64,000 bases of DNA from Ficedula albicollis (lineage: Eukaryota; Chordata; Aves; Passeriformes; Muscicapidae), in NCBI RefSeq assembly GCF_000247815.1, contig NC_021673.1, positions 48,544,069 through 48,608,068 on the forward strand. Reading direction: 5' to 3'. Each line of letters begins with the position of its first letter. Within the stretch, counting starts at the first letter, position 1. The notes under the pieces are model-generated. The model searched no databases, was not told the DNA's origin, and saw nothing but the letters and a program-made list of their open reading frames with translations. This document shows positions 13,075 through 24,873 of the stretch, one piece after another. The position numbers and the translations under genes are program-made.

Positions 13075-14759
13075 AATTAAAACCCACGAAGAACATTATC
13101 TCCCATTAATTTAAGTTAAAGCTAATCCTGAAGATTTTCCCATTCTGTTTTCTCAATTCAGATATCAAACAAAAGATATAGAGATCAACTACTAATTCTC
13201 AATTCTTACATGTAATATCTTTTATTCCTCCCATGGTGAAAACCCAACTAAGAGCATCTAGACTCAGAAGTCCGAATCAGTATTTATGAATGACAGGAAA
13301 TTGTAAATTTTGGAACCTAAAAGCAAAAAAGAAAAGAATAGTAACAGAGGTTTTCTTCTGTTAATGCCAATAATGTAATTAATGTCCATGCATTAACTAC
13401 AGGCACTAATTTTCACTTAATACAGGACACTGTGGGCTTTTGTGGGATGTTTAAAGAAGGGATTATTCAGTTCCCACAACATTCCTCACCCTGCCATTCC
13501 TCTGGCTGCAAGAAATGAGGGGCTGTGAAGATCCCGAATATGAATGCACCATCAGGAAGAGCACCGCATCTGCTTGCATCCTAAATTCCTTGACATTATT
13601 CTCTCCCACTGCAAGAAGTCAGGACAGATCAGATGGCTACAAACAAGATTTTATTTTCTTCCTCTTTCTCTCACTCATGAAAAACATGTTCATAACTCCA
13701 CCAAGAATAAACAACCCCAAAGCTAATCTTCCCACTCCTTGGGACGGTTTGTTGAAATTAGTGAAAGGATGTAGACGTTGCACAGGCTGCTTGATAAGAG
13801 TTATAAGCACTGTTTTGTTATTGCTAGAGAGGGAGCATAACTCTTCTGTCTCAAATGACTTTAAAACACAACATTCTCCCTCATATCTATCTCCCGACCT
13901 ACTCTGTTTACATTAAACATAAGTAAGCGTGGGGATGTGCATATGGAAGGAAAATAAATGGCTTCCAAGGGGAGGGTGTTTTGCTTATTGTATACATTTT
14001 TTGAGGATGTGGCAATATATACTACAAACTCAAAAATGAGAACTCAGAAAGCACCACTAGAACTCAAAAAAACCCCTCAAACAAACAGCAGAGCTTGTGG
14101 TGATGGTTATTTTCCTTGAAATACCAATATGGATACCAGGTAAGGAAACACAGGTATCCATTAGCAACATGCATTTAGGATTGGATATAACAAATTATAT
14201 GGCAATTTTATCTTGATTCTTCTCAGGTACATCTGATGCTAAAGTCAGTCTCCTAACTTAACTGGTAGTTTAACTCAAATGTTAGCTAAAAGGTAGCACC
14301 AGCAGCAGAGTACCACCAGTGCTGCCTTAGGACTGAGAAATCAATGTTGGGGCAGGTGCTCTGTTGCACTCCAGTGAACCCCACTGCCAAGGGCACTGCT
14401 TGTGCAGATGGTGGGTGCTGGGTGTGCGAGCACTGGAGTCCATTTTCTGCAGCTGCCTGGGGAGTGAGATATGTGACATGTATTTAGACTGCAGCTGCTC
14501 TGAGGCAGACCAAGAGACTGTCTCTACATTTTGTATCAACTCAAGTGCCGCAGGATCCCTGACTGAGGTTCCTTGGAGCTGTGGCAACAGATAACGGGCT
14601 GTCGGGCTGTTGTCATCCCTGTCAGCTAGAATAGATGTAAGTGGAAAAATCCTTCAGCTAATGTTGTTCTGGCACTTGCTGAATGTGCAGGGAAGGTAGA
14701 AAAATGGAAAGCAGTGACTAACAGTGGGGGGAGATAAAAGTAGGATTTTCCATATCTGA
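13075..14759. other. Non-coding DNA, no feature recognised
   Basis: No transposon or RNA signature. The 133-codon frame at 13515-13916 (+) has no recognisable domain, and its codon content looks random. Confidence 0.5.
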
Positions 14760-14960
14760 TTTCACAGACTCTTGATGGCCTTTTTCTATCCCATTGGCCT
14801 GTGATTTTGCTACATTTATTTTTGCTCTAAAGAGGCAATTTCTCTGATGCCATTTGTTCTTCGACCAAACAGCACCTAAAAAGGAACTTCATGCCGCTGT
14901 TAAAATTACTGTATAATTATGCACCAATTAATTAAAATAGCTTTATTAACTGTGTTATGT
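14760..14960. promoter_or_regulatory. Candidate conserved non-coding element
   Basis: Contains a CCAAT-box-like attgg followed by a dense homeodomain-type patch, taaaattactgtataattatgcaccaattaattaaaatag (14900-14940), with overlapping TAATTA/ATTAATTA cores at 14926-14934. No repeat family recognised. It resembles vertebrate developmental enhancers in texture only. Confidence 0.25.
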
Positions 14961-15295
14961 CTTTGAAGATAACTTCGGGCATAGGTGACTCCAATTTAGT
15001 TTTAGGATGTAATTTAACACCAACTCTAACTCCAGTACAGTTGAACTTGCAAATATAAATCTGTAACGTAACAGTGAAAATGACTGAATGATGTTTAAGA
15101 GAAGTGTATCTGAATGGCAAAATATTTGGAGTGAAAATCAAGCAGTAACGTATCCACCTTCAAAATCCAAAATTTATAATTAATGGAGTGTGTGCAAATC
15201 TCTAGTGACTGTTATTCTTTTAGATGTATAAAATTACTGAAAAATACATATCATTCTGTTCAGCAGAGCAGTTGCAAAAATAGTGCAGTCCTTAT
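14961..15295. other. Non-coding DNA, no feature recognised
   Basis: AT-rich, no gene or repeat recognised. Confidence 0.5.
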
Positions 15296-15317
15296 AACCA
15301 CACACTTCTGTGTGGTT
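15296..15317. repeat. Perfect 9-bp hairpin
   Basis: aaccacaca (15296-15304), loop cttc, tgtgtggtt (15309-15317), followed by a short T run. A stem followed by T residues could act as a terminator-like structure, but in vertebrate DNA this is most likely incidental. Confidence 0.75.
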
Positions 15318-15488
15318 TTTGCTGGTATGGCAGTGTGGGAGCTGAACAGCAGACACTGTGTACCTCACTGCACACCTCGATGCAATACAAACCACTAACA
15401 CAGTATTTCTTACACACAACAAATGTGTTTGGTGCTATTATTTGTTTGGTTTTGAAAGATATGTAGGAAAACAATATAGTTTAAATCA

Positions 15489-15534
15489 TATGGGGTTTAT
15501 ATATGGGGATCATATGGGGATTTTATATATGAAA
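15489..15534. repeat. Degenerate atatgggg tandem motif
   Basis: The unit atatgggg recurs three times (catatggggttt, atatggggatc, atatggggattt) within about 35 bp, followed by ttatatatg. It is a short imperfect minisatellite. Confidence 0.6.
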
Positions 15535-15817
15535 AAAATTATGTCTAGGTAATGAATATTAACTCTGAGCATTCTGAAAAGCAGTGCAGCATACCTAGCA
15601 ATAAAGTGCATGAATGCTGCCACAGTTGCTGGCATTTCACTTAATGTTGCAGCTTTTTTCTTTATTCCTTTGATATATTCTAAACTATTTCTTTCACATA
15701 GGCAGGACAGTTTGGGCCAAGCCCTGTACACTGCTTGAAGAGCATGACTAGCCTTCTGCATTCCATAGAAATACATGCAGGCATGTGCATATATATCTGT
15801 ATTTGTCTACACATATG
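15535..15817. other. Non-coding DNA, no feature recognised
   Basis: No gene or transposon recognised. The sequence becomes rich in alternating purine-pyrimidine (gcatgtgcatatatat) near 15780-15800, just before the palindrome at 15818. Confidence 0.4.
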
Positions 15818-15837
15818 CTGTGTGCATATGCACACAG
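15818..15837. repeat. Perfect 20-bp palindrome
   Basis: ctgtgtgcatatgcacacag reads identically on both strands. It is mostly alternating purine-pyrimidine, so Z-DNA or cruciform formation is conceivable. Function unknown. Confidence 0.85.
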
Positions 15838-15944
15838 ATTCCCACTTGTCATCTATTTAAATTTGCACTATTAAAAAAATTTAGGAAACCATGGAAGAAT
15901 GTGATGTGCTATTTCCTTCTGTGCAAAAGGACATAGCATTATTA

Positions 15945-15973
15945 TGCAGCTTATTTATGCAAAATAAGCTGCA
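15945..15973. repeat. Perfect 12-bp inverted repeat (hairpin)
   Basis: tgcagcttattt (15945-15956), loop atgca, aaataagctgca (15962-15973). It lies about 110 bp after the palindrome at 15818. No surrounding element explains it. Confidence 0.85.
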
Positions 15974-16617
15974 AAGACTGGCGTTTAAAATATTGCTGTG
16001 GTGCTAGACATTTGCAAGTGTTTTCATCACACAGAACTGAACAACCGGTGAAATACCTTCAGCATAACATGCTCACTAACCCTGTCACTTTTGTATGTCA
16101 TGCAGTCATGTGTTTGTAATCAGAGGTCCATAGACCTGGCAAGAAAATCACTCCCTTTCCAGCTGTTCTGTCCTTTTACCAGCATCACATTTGGAGAGTA
16201 AACTGTAAATAATAAGGATTGATGAAGCTTCCACACCTAGCAAATTTCCAACTTCAAAAGCTTTTCTGCTTCTGAAGTTAATGGTTGACTTCCCCCTGGG
16301 TTCACTTTTCATGTTTTTACTATATGCGATTCTAGACCATTAATAACTATCGGTGTTTGCAGCTAGTGTACAAGGACCCAGAAACACATTCTTCATGGTT
16401 CAGAGTTTCAGACCATATGTGTGTTCATAGTAACTGGCTAAGTAAGTGCTTCACAGCAAAGCTTTTTATGTTGCAAAAGCACTCTCAAGTTTAGAAGGTG
16501 CAATGAACCTTCTTTTTCAAGAATTGCTGGAGATTCCTGGATATTTCTGAACTTTTGAAACAAACATATCCAGAATCTGTGATAATAGAGCTCTTTCAAA
16601 ATTAGAATCACTCAGGT
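15974..16617. other. Non-coding DNA, no feature recognised
   Basis: No gene or transposon recognised up to the start of the CR1 fragment. Confidence 0.5.
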
Positions 16618-16915
16618 CTGCCCCTGCAGCTGAAGCAGGGTCACCTAAAGGAAGCTGCTCAGGATTGTATGCAGCTGCGTTTTGAATATCTCCAAGGATG
16701 GAGACTCTACCAACTCCCTGGTCAATTCATGCCAGTGCTTTGTCAACCTCACTGTGAAAAAGTGTTTCCCAATGTTCATACAAAGCCTCCTGTGTTTCAT
16801 GGATGCGCATTGCCTCTGGTCCTGTCACTGGGTACCACTGGAAAAAGCCTGTCTCTGTCTTCTTCATTCCTTCCTGCCAAGTATTTATGAGTCAACCCCT
16901 AAGCTGGCTCTTCAC
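16618..16915 (-). mobile_element. CR1 LINE fragment, 3' region, antisense
   Basis: Read on the minus strand this follows the 3' part of avian CR1. On the plus strand the landmarks come in CR1-antisense order: gcagggtcacct, then ttttgaatatctccaaggatggagactc, cagtgctttgtcaacctcactgtgaaaaag, cctcctgtgtttcatggatg, and ctggtcctgtcactgggtaccactg. The extreme 3' tail repeat is absent or eroded, and divergence from the remembered consensus is substantial, so this is an old copy. It is 5'-truncated, as most CR1 copies are. The edges are approximate. Confidence 0.85.
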
Positions 16916-19900
16916 TGAGGAAAATGTAGAGAGGTACCACAGGGAGAATTGACCTTCTCCACACTGAGCACAGTGGACAAGATTCTACTAATTGGATATC
17001 AGAAGTTTAACAAAAGTAACTCCATTCTGGAAACCACACTCTCATGGTGGTCTCATCTTCAGTGTAGAGCAGCAAAAGAACAAACATAAATAAAATTCTC
17101 ACTCTGCAATGTTCTTAAAGTGGACATAGCCCTTAAAACTGAGATCACCTGAGAACCAAGAGGTGGGTTGGCACTGCAGGCACAAAATTGGAAGGAGTCC
17201 ATCTCTGCCTTGAAGCCTTACTGTCATATTATCAAGTTAGTTCGGCATTTGAGCTGACATCCCATAAATGTTTGCTTCTTTTTCTGTGATAGACAAATAA
17301 CCTTCTTCTCCTTTGGTTTCTGTTCTCTCTGATCTTAACAGCCCATCCAAGTGTATCACCCACCCAGGTGAACATATTCACATCTTGGTGATTCAGCCCA
17401 GATCTGAGCATGAATCCTGTCTCAGCAGTTCTTCTAGAACATCTGTTGAAACTGTTTACCAAGATGAGTCTCTTGATTGTGTTTTTTCTTCCCCACACCA
17501 ATCTATGTTTACACAAAAGATTCAGCACTTAATATAGAAAACATACATATTTACAACTCTAAATCAAATTGGGACAAACGGCATAACAAATGCTTTCTAA
17601 TTTGCTGGGTTTTTACTTATTTGCAATTCTACCCACAGAAACCGTCCCACAAAGATGTAGTGTCATCCCTTTGCTTATATTATGCATGCATACATGCTAG
17701 CGAAAGTAATTTAGATTACTATTATTTTGTTGCATTGCTCAGGATAAAGTAGGATGAAAAAGAAAAACAGGTAATCGAGCCTGAATCATCAGCATTTAAA
17801 AACAGCTGTCTTCAAAACTCAGGAGACAGATATGGCCCAGCTCAATTGTCTCTGTATAGGCAGCCAACAGACATGTCCCATGACACCTGTGGCATCGGAA
17901 GGAGGCTGGCAGATATTGTATAAAAGTACAGGAGACCCAGGCCAAGTGACCAGCAAATTAAACCCAGATGTGGTGCCCTGGGAACATATCAAACAGCACA
18001 TACACACCTACAGGTGAGCAAATGAGTCAGGGCTGGCCATCCCCCACCATCTATAACCAGGCAATATGGGCAAGGAATTTATCCCCTCAGATCCAACCGG
18101 GTCTTAGAGAAAGTGCTTGTCAGTACCCATCAAGTTACTTGAGCACATTTAAAGTGTTTAAATCTAATCTGCCAAATTGTGGGTCAATGTAGGAGATTGT
18201 GTTTCAGTCGTTTCTACAGTTGCTTTCCACTCCATATGAAAGAGTTATAGTGCCTGTGAGAGAGGTACCAAACAAACACCTCTGGCAAACTATTCCACAT
18301 GTAGGGAGTGCCAGTTCCCAAAAAATCCAGGTGCTTTGTACACAGTGGAACATGGTCAAGGGATCCAACCAGAGAAAACTTCCCCTAAGCATGTCCTAGT
18401 CCTGCAGCTGGGGCAACTGCTCTGCATGCCTGTATCCCTTTTGGTGACAGTGACCATTCTAACCACTCTGAGATAAAAAATACCATTACCATGAGATTTC
18501 ATTTTCTTCCTACTGAAAAAGAAAAGGAAAAAATAAACAACAACAAAAAAGTAACTACATTCTTCAAAAATAAGTTTGAAGCATTTTAAGAGAGTAAAAT
18601 GAAAATATGTAAATTCATCCTCAGGAAAATTAAGTTGTTCTTAGTTTTGTACTCAATAGTCAAAAACCATAACTCAAAACAAAGAAAATTATTCACAGAT
18701 CCCTTTTAAATGTAGATTAAACTAAATTAAATCAACTTCTGATTTAACTGAATTGGATGAATCTTCTAAAAATGGAAATGAAACAAAGAAAGCAGAAATT
18801 TGACCACAATTACAGGCAAGCTGTTGATGGTAAATACGGCTTCCAAAGATGTTTGGGAATCAGATATGTACAAAGTTTCATATTCAAATCTGTGCCAGAG
18901 CAACAAGCTATGACTCACTTAGGATCCAGCTGTTCAAGACAGTCTTTTAAATACAAAGGCAAGAAAGAATAGAAACAGAAAGTGGAAGAAACATTTTTTA
19001 TTGGGTAGGTCGTTTTCCAAAAGTTGGCAGTCTGTCTCTGTACACTGACAAAGAAATTTACACAAAAATATGCAAGTAGGAAGTCTCATGTTGAGTTTTG
19101 TGAAGAAAAGCATACTTAACAATGGACAACAGGTACACAGTGCTGTCAGCAGATATTGCCAGCTCAGAGGAGGTATTTCTCACAGTGACAGAGCATGCTA
19201 CATTTGCATGTTACAAACATCTGTAAATGTTATCTATTTTACATACAAGACAAGATTTGTACTTCAAGGCATTCTGGTAGACTAAAGCAGATGTTCCAGT
19301 AAAAGCATATTTATCCAAATAATATTTTTGAGTATCCTGACACACCTTTGGCTAACACCACTTTTACAGCAATCATGACTAAATTTATATAGCAGTTATT
19401 CTACACAAGCATGTCAGGCATTCTGCTCATAGGTGAACAGAAGCATTGATGCATTAAAGCAGATTTCCTGCCTAGAGGCCATTGGATGTGACAAAGACCA
19501 AAATAAAACCATGGGCCTCTTGTAGACTTTAATCACCATATTAACACCCAGGAGAAAAGCTCTGGGTGATTCCAGTCTTGTTTAAGAGTGTTCAGCTGTA
19601 GATACTTACAGGATGTTCTGCCCCTGCTGACTGCTCATTATCCAAAATTAGCTCTCAGAGCAGTCTTTGCTATAGTGTCTGGCAAAGTGGAAACTGGACC
19701 TGTTTTCAAGAGCTTTTGACATTCTCAGGACCTCCGCTCTTCCAGGAATGCATGCCTTCACTGAGCAGGACATTACACAACTTTCTACAGAGAGAAGTCA
19801 AGAGAGTTGTTACTTGATGTCGAGACAAGTCCCTGGAACGGTGAGGCAATGTTAATTTTGCTGCTTTCCTGATAGACTCACTAGATTATATGGGGTTTAA

Positions 19901-22900
19901 CTCCAGCTTAATGGCTTACAACCGGTTCAGGTTCTGTACTAGGACCAATTGGTCTTGGACACAATAGTTCCAATCCTAGAGGCTTTTTGAAAGCAAAATA
20001 TTGGTGATATTCTTCTAATATTTAAAGAAAAAAGTGAAACTCTTGTGCTTTCCTCAAAATATATACCTGATGTAAAAACCTACCCCTCGTAGATAATGAA
20101 GCTACCCACAGAATGTAAGTACACATGCCTACAAAACCAACAGCTCTTCAGTCAAGGCAGGGAAGAATACACAAGTCTCTTACAAGTAGTAAGCCTCTTT
20201 AGTGCATCTTCTATAAATTATTTTAGCTGGCAATTCAAATTCTTGTTAAGGTCAGGCTTACAGTTATTAAGCCCTGAAAGCCTATAAAAACAAATCATAT
20301 TTTGAGGCTCCTTTCAAACTTTTCCTTAAACAAAAGGAGGTTACAGTAGCTGCTGATTTTATGCTAGTAAGATGATGTGCTGATGTAGTTTATTGGCTGT
20401 AACCCTTTTCAATAATTTTTGTGGTAACTTTTAGCTGATAAGCTGCTGGCAGGGTTTTTTTCTTACAGGAAAATTATTTTTTTTTGCCACCACCTGAGAT
20501 TTATCACAAATTTTCTGACCATAAGAGGTTTGATTATTTTGTGACAATTCTTGTTTTGCTATTGTAAAAACATTGACATTTGTGTGCTTTTCATTTATTG
20601 CTGTATCATAGTAAAAAATGTGATTTACATGTGTTATATACACAGTGCATACAAAATTTTTAAAAATGCAGCCTGAAGAAAAACTGAACACAAAGGAACC
20701 ACAAATAGACCAGATTAATAAAGTTGAAACCAACTTTTCTCACCTTTTTAAGATGAAGATCTGGTTTTCTAGGTGAAATATTTCAATTCTTTCACAGAAC
20801 ATTTTTTATGCAATTCCTCATGAAAGTTTCCTGTAGAATGCTATGCTTCCATTGGCTTTGTGATAGGAGTGGAAATGTGCTCACTTTGAGTACTTCAAAA
20901 AAATATCACATCCTGTCATTTCATTTTTTAATTATTTCTGCTTCTTGTCACCCCATATCATTAATTTATTTTTTTAACCTTTTTCTAATCATTTCTTGGT
21001 ATTGCTGCATTTTTCCATATGAAAATTTCTTCTAATGCAGCCATTATGTAAATAAATATATCTACAGTATACTTTACTATGTTACAGAAGGAAGCTTTAA
21101 AACATATGCTTCTTATAATTCCTATAAAAATTAATGAAACACTCATTCTTATACTGAGGATTTAGCTTAACTTTGAAAAACTATGTGAAAACACTGAACC
21201 AAAATAAATGAGATTGCTATTAATGTAAAATATCCATTTGAAATACTTTGGTATTTAAATTTAGCTCATTCAGCCTCTGGCGTATGAGTTTGGAGGTAAG
21301 CCAGATTCTCTTAAAAATAACAGTACTATGCAAATCCAGAATGGGCCATTTTGGGCTAAAGCTGTGCTTTTTTTGCATCAACTGTCTTTTTGTGTGAGTG
21401 AAGGGAAAAAACTTCTTAAACATTAGAATCGCAGTGTGGGAATGCCAACAAAAAGATTCATGCTTTTCCAGTTGATTCTGTCTGGCATTTCTCAAATCCT
21501 GATAATTTCTCCCATGGAAGATGTAGTCTCCACTAAAATAGCTGTAATTAAGAACAGCGATTCCGTACTGGTGCTGATCCCAGCCTGTGGTCATGGCATG
21601 GATGGATGGCAGCAAGGAGCCCGAGGCAGAGCCGTTGCGGCTGCTCCCACATGGCCACACCCATTGCTCATGAGCGACACGCACACAGGGCTGTACATCC
21701 AAAGCACAGAGGACACGATGAGTCCCAGTGGCACCAGGAGGTGATTGGTCTGGGGTCTCCCAGGCCCTGTTGAGCAGGGTCAAGCAGGCAGGGGAGGGGA
21801 GTTTGGCTTGCGGACCAGGTATCAATCCTGCTCACAGTGGATCTGTCTCCCTGGCCAAAATGGGAAAACTGATGTGGGTGTAATGGACATATCATAGGGT
21901 GTCTCAAGAAACGTCACTGCCATTCCACATTTTGGACTGGACCTGAAGATCTGCAACAGCTCTGCATATAACTTGCCTCTAGAAACAAGTTGAAAATACT
22001 ATGGCAACTGTGCAGGTGATGGAGAAGCCATAGTCGTTCACTCTGGGAAAAACCAGAGGGAGAAAGGTGGAAGAGAGATTCCTGGCTCTCTAGTGCGAGT
22101 GCTAGACAGAAGAAAACTCTCTCGTGTTTATGAGTGATCAACACTCTGTCCACAGAGAGTCTTTGAGGCCACATCTTTGTGGTGACTCGTCTGGCAATCC
22201 TGCTCCACTGAGTCTGCTCACCACCTGAGTGGGCACTGCTCAAAAGAAAGGATACCTCACAACTCAGCACAGAAGTCATATCTGTGGGTGAAGCACCCTG
22301 TACAGCATCGGTCATAGAAACTCACTTCAGTAATGCACTTGTACAAAAAAATTGAAATAAGCAACGTAATTGTTATCTGGCAACTGCTGAAGGAGCAGGT
22401 ACATAGGCAAGAGTTCAGGACAAAGCACAAGAGAGAGAAGCAGAGCACCACAGTTCAACTTTCCTCACAGAAGGCAGATCTCTGATTTTTGACTCTCAAA
22501 TAAGGAAGTGATGAAGCCTGATCAAAAAGAAATTTGAACTATGTACAACTTCCACTTGGAGCAGCCCACAGGTGGCTGGCCTTCTCCAGGATCAGATCAA
22601 TATTTGGCACAGGCTACTACTGTTTGCTTTCAGCTTGAGTCATTAAGAAAGAGCAAAGTTTTTCAGGTCATATGCACAACTCCTCCCAGAAGGAAAAGTG
22701 AAAAACCTGAGTATTTGCCAAATTGGGGGATATAAAAATGATATAATATTGCAGGTTTTTTACAAGAAGCAACTTTTCCAAACATTACACAATCTTATTA
22801 CGAACAGCAATAGCCTACTTAGAAATGGCACTTTATATAAACATTCAGGCAAATTTATTCTTGACCAGCCTGTTACTATCTAGGACACTTCCCAAATCAA

Positions 22901-24760
22901 TCAAACTCTCCTGTAATGGAAATATTTCATAGCAAAAATTGTCTTTCCTTGTAAAAAGGGAAATCCATTTCACTTCTGGATATATCACATCAATAAAAAA
23001 ATCACGTATTTGACAAGAAGACAGGGGGTTTTTTTCAAAGTGGCTAGGATTTTGGGGGGAGGAGTGGCAGAGGTTAATATTAGATTAGAACCACTGTTTG
23101 CAAGTCACCTTTTCAATGATGTATTATGGTATCCAGTGAACAAGTCTACTGTGGTTTTCATCAGTTTTTCTTTTAGTATTAACAGAGCAGGGATGGAATT
23201 CTGAATTTTTATGTAGAAAAAAGTCAACAAATAGAAAAAAACAGTTATAGCTTGCACATTTTTTCTCTGCTATTTTTGTTGGAATTTTTCTTCCAATGGG
23301 CTGGAAATGCCCAAGGATCAAGGTTGCCTTGGGGACAGGACAGCTTCTCCCTGCCTTTGCATCAGACATGGAAGGATAGGGATAACTTGTGTTCTGAAAA
23401 CCAGTTTCTTAGAAATGGTTGTGGAGACAGGTTACGTCTTCTCTTGTGGCAGCATGTCTCTAGAAGCATGGATATTGCAAGGTTGGAATTGGGCTGATAG
23501 AGGCATGCTGAAACCCAGGTCCAGCTCTTAGACAACACGAAGCTGAACAAACCCAAGTTAGCAGCTCAAAAAACACCTGAGACATCTCAGAGCATCAAAC
23601 AAGTGCTGTGCACGCACAGCTGATGCGGAAGTGAGATACACACTGATCTGGGAAGGGCAGCCACTGTAATTCACCCTGACTTGTTGCGAGCACTGACAGA
23701 AGAAGAAAAATGTGCTTCAGGATAAATAATATCCTGTTTTGATTTAGCCCTTCTTTCAGCAAAACATGGCAGATATTCCTTCTGGAAGGTTTGAAGCTGC
23801 TGTCAAGATGCACAGATCATCTGCCTGGGATTTGCCTAGCTTTCCCCAGCTCCTTTAATGGCAAGGCTAAAGGGGAAAGGCTGCACATATATACAGTTAC
23901 CTCTGGGGGTGGGGACTTGCCTGGCCTGTTGCTCATCTTCCTGGTGTTCTTCAGAAGGAACAGGATGGCAGACATGTGCCAGGTCAAGTGGTATGGATAA
24001 CACACCCTCTGAGACAGTGGTGGTGAAAAGCAGGTAGAGGTTCACATGAGAGGGGAGCAGGACCACCAAACAAGTCCCAGTTCCTCCAACATCCCACAAA
24101 TCAGATAGCGAAATCCTGTTTCCATGCTGGGCACAAAGAGGAGTGAAGGGACTCAGGCATGAAGGCCAACTGTGCAAAACCCCTCCTGCTTGGGGACAAT
24201 TATGCTACTACAAGTAATTTACAAATGGTAGGGGGATGGATCTCCCTGAAGTATCAGTCCCACAACAAACTTATCATGTAGCATCTTTTTAATCTAGAGC
24301 TCCCCTGCTTCCAGTTTTCCCCACATGTATCCTTCTCCCTGTTTGCCTCCCAGCAGGTCCTGTGTGTGCACAGCATTTGTCCCATCTCAGCAAGAGCATG
24401 CAGTCAGTTCAATGTCTGGCATATGGCAGGCTCTCCTCCAGCCCTGGCACTGACTTCCTGACCGATACAGGAGGCCTTGGAGATACCTTGGAGATACTGT
24501 GGGACAATACCCCACAGATATCTGGGAGAACTAAGCGGCAAATGAGCTGCTCTAATAATAGGAAAATAAAAAGCTCAGTACATTCAAATATGCATAAATA
24601 AGACTGGATCCACCCCTAAGCAATACCAACTTTTGGCTGGGGTTCTGTCTTGCTGAGAGCTTGGCTGAGAGAAGCATTCCTCAGCCTTTAGAAGCTTTAG
24701 AAAGGAGAAAACTGACATAGACATCTCATCTCTTTGATGGAGAAGCAAAGCTTAGTGGTA
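16916..24760. other. Long non-coding stretch, no gene recognised
   Basis: About 7.8 kb without a recognised transposon or exon. A 201-codon minus-strand frame (21220-21825) is the longest non-repetitive open frame in the window, but it has no domain or conserved motif I recognise and starts inside a GC-richer patch (about 21560-21850). AT-rich segments with homopolymer T runs occur near 20460-20490 and 20960-20980. Old unrecognised repeats may be present. Confidence 0.45.
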
Positions 24761-24873
24761 AAAGGCCAGGTCGGATTGGGCATTGAGCAATCTGGTCTAG
24801 TGGAAGGTGTCCCATGGCAGAGGGTGGATCTGCAAGATCCCTTTCCAACCCAAACTATTCTGTGATTCTATGA
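24761..24873 (+). mobile_element. CR1 LINE 3' tail, sense
   Basis: aaggccaggtcggattggg, gagcaatctggtctagtgg, aggtgtcccatggcagaggg, then gatccctttccaaccc and the terminal attctgtgattctatga (24857-24873) match the last roughly 110 bp of avian CR1, including the 8-bp ATTCTATG/ATTCTGTG tail. It is heavily 5'-truncated, with only non-coding 3' sequence left. Confidence 0.9.

Noticed and set aside
15309..15325. Bacterial-type terminator (stem plus T run)
   Set aside because: All context is vertebrate; a 9-bp hairpin followed by a few T is expected by chance and has no such role here.
21220..21825. 201-codon minus-strand frame in non-repeat sequence
   Set aside because: It is the longest non-repeat frame, but I see no domain, no splice or promoter context and no compositional sign of coding. 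A protein search and RNA evidence would be needed to revive it.
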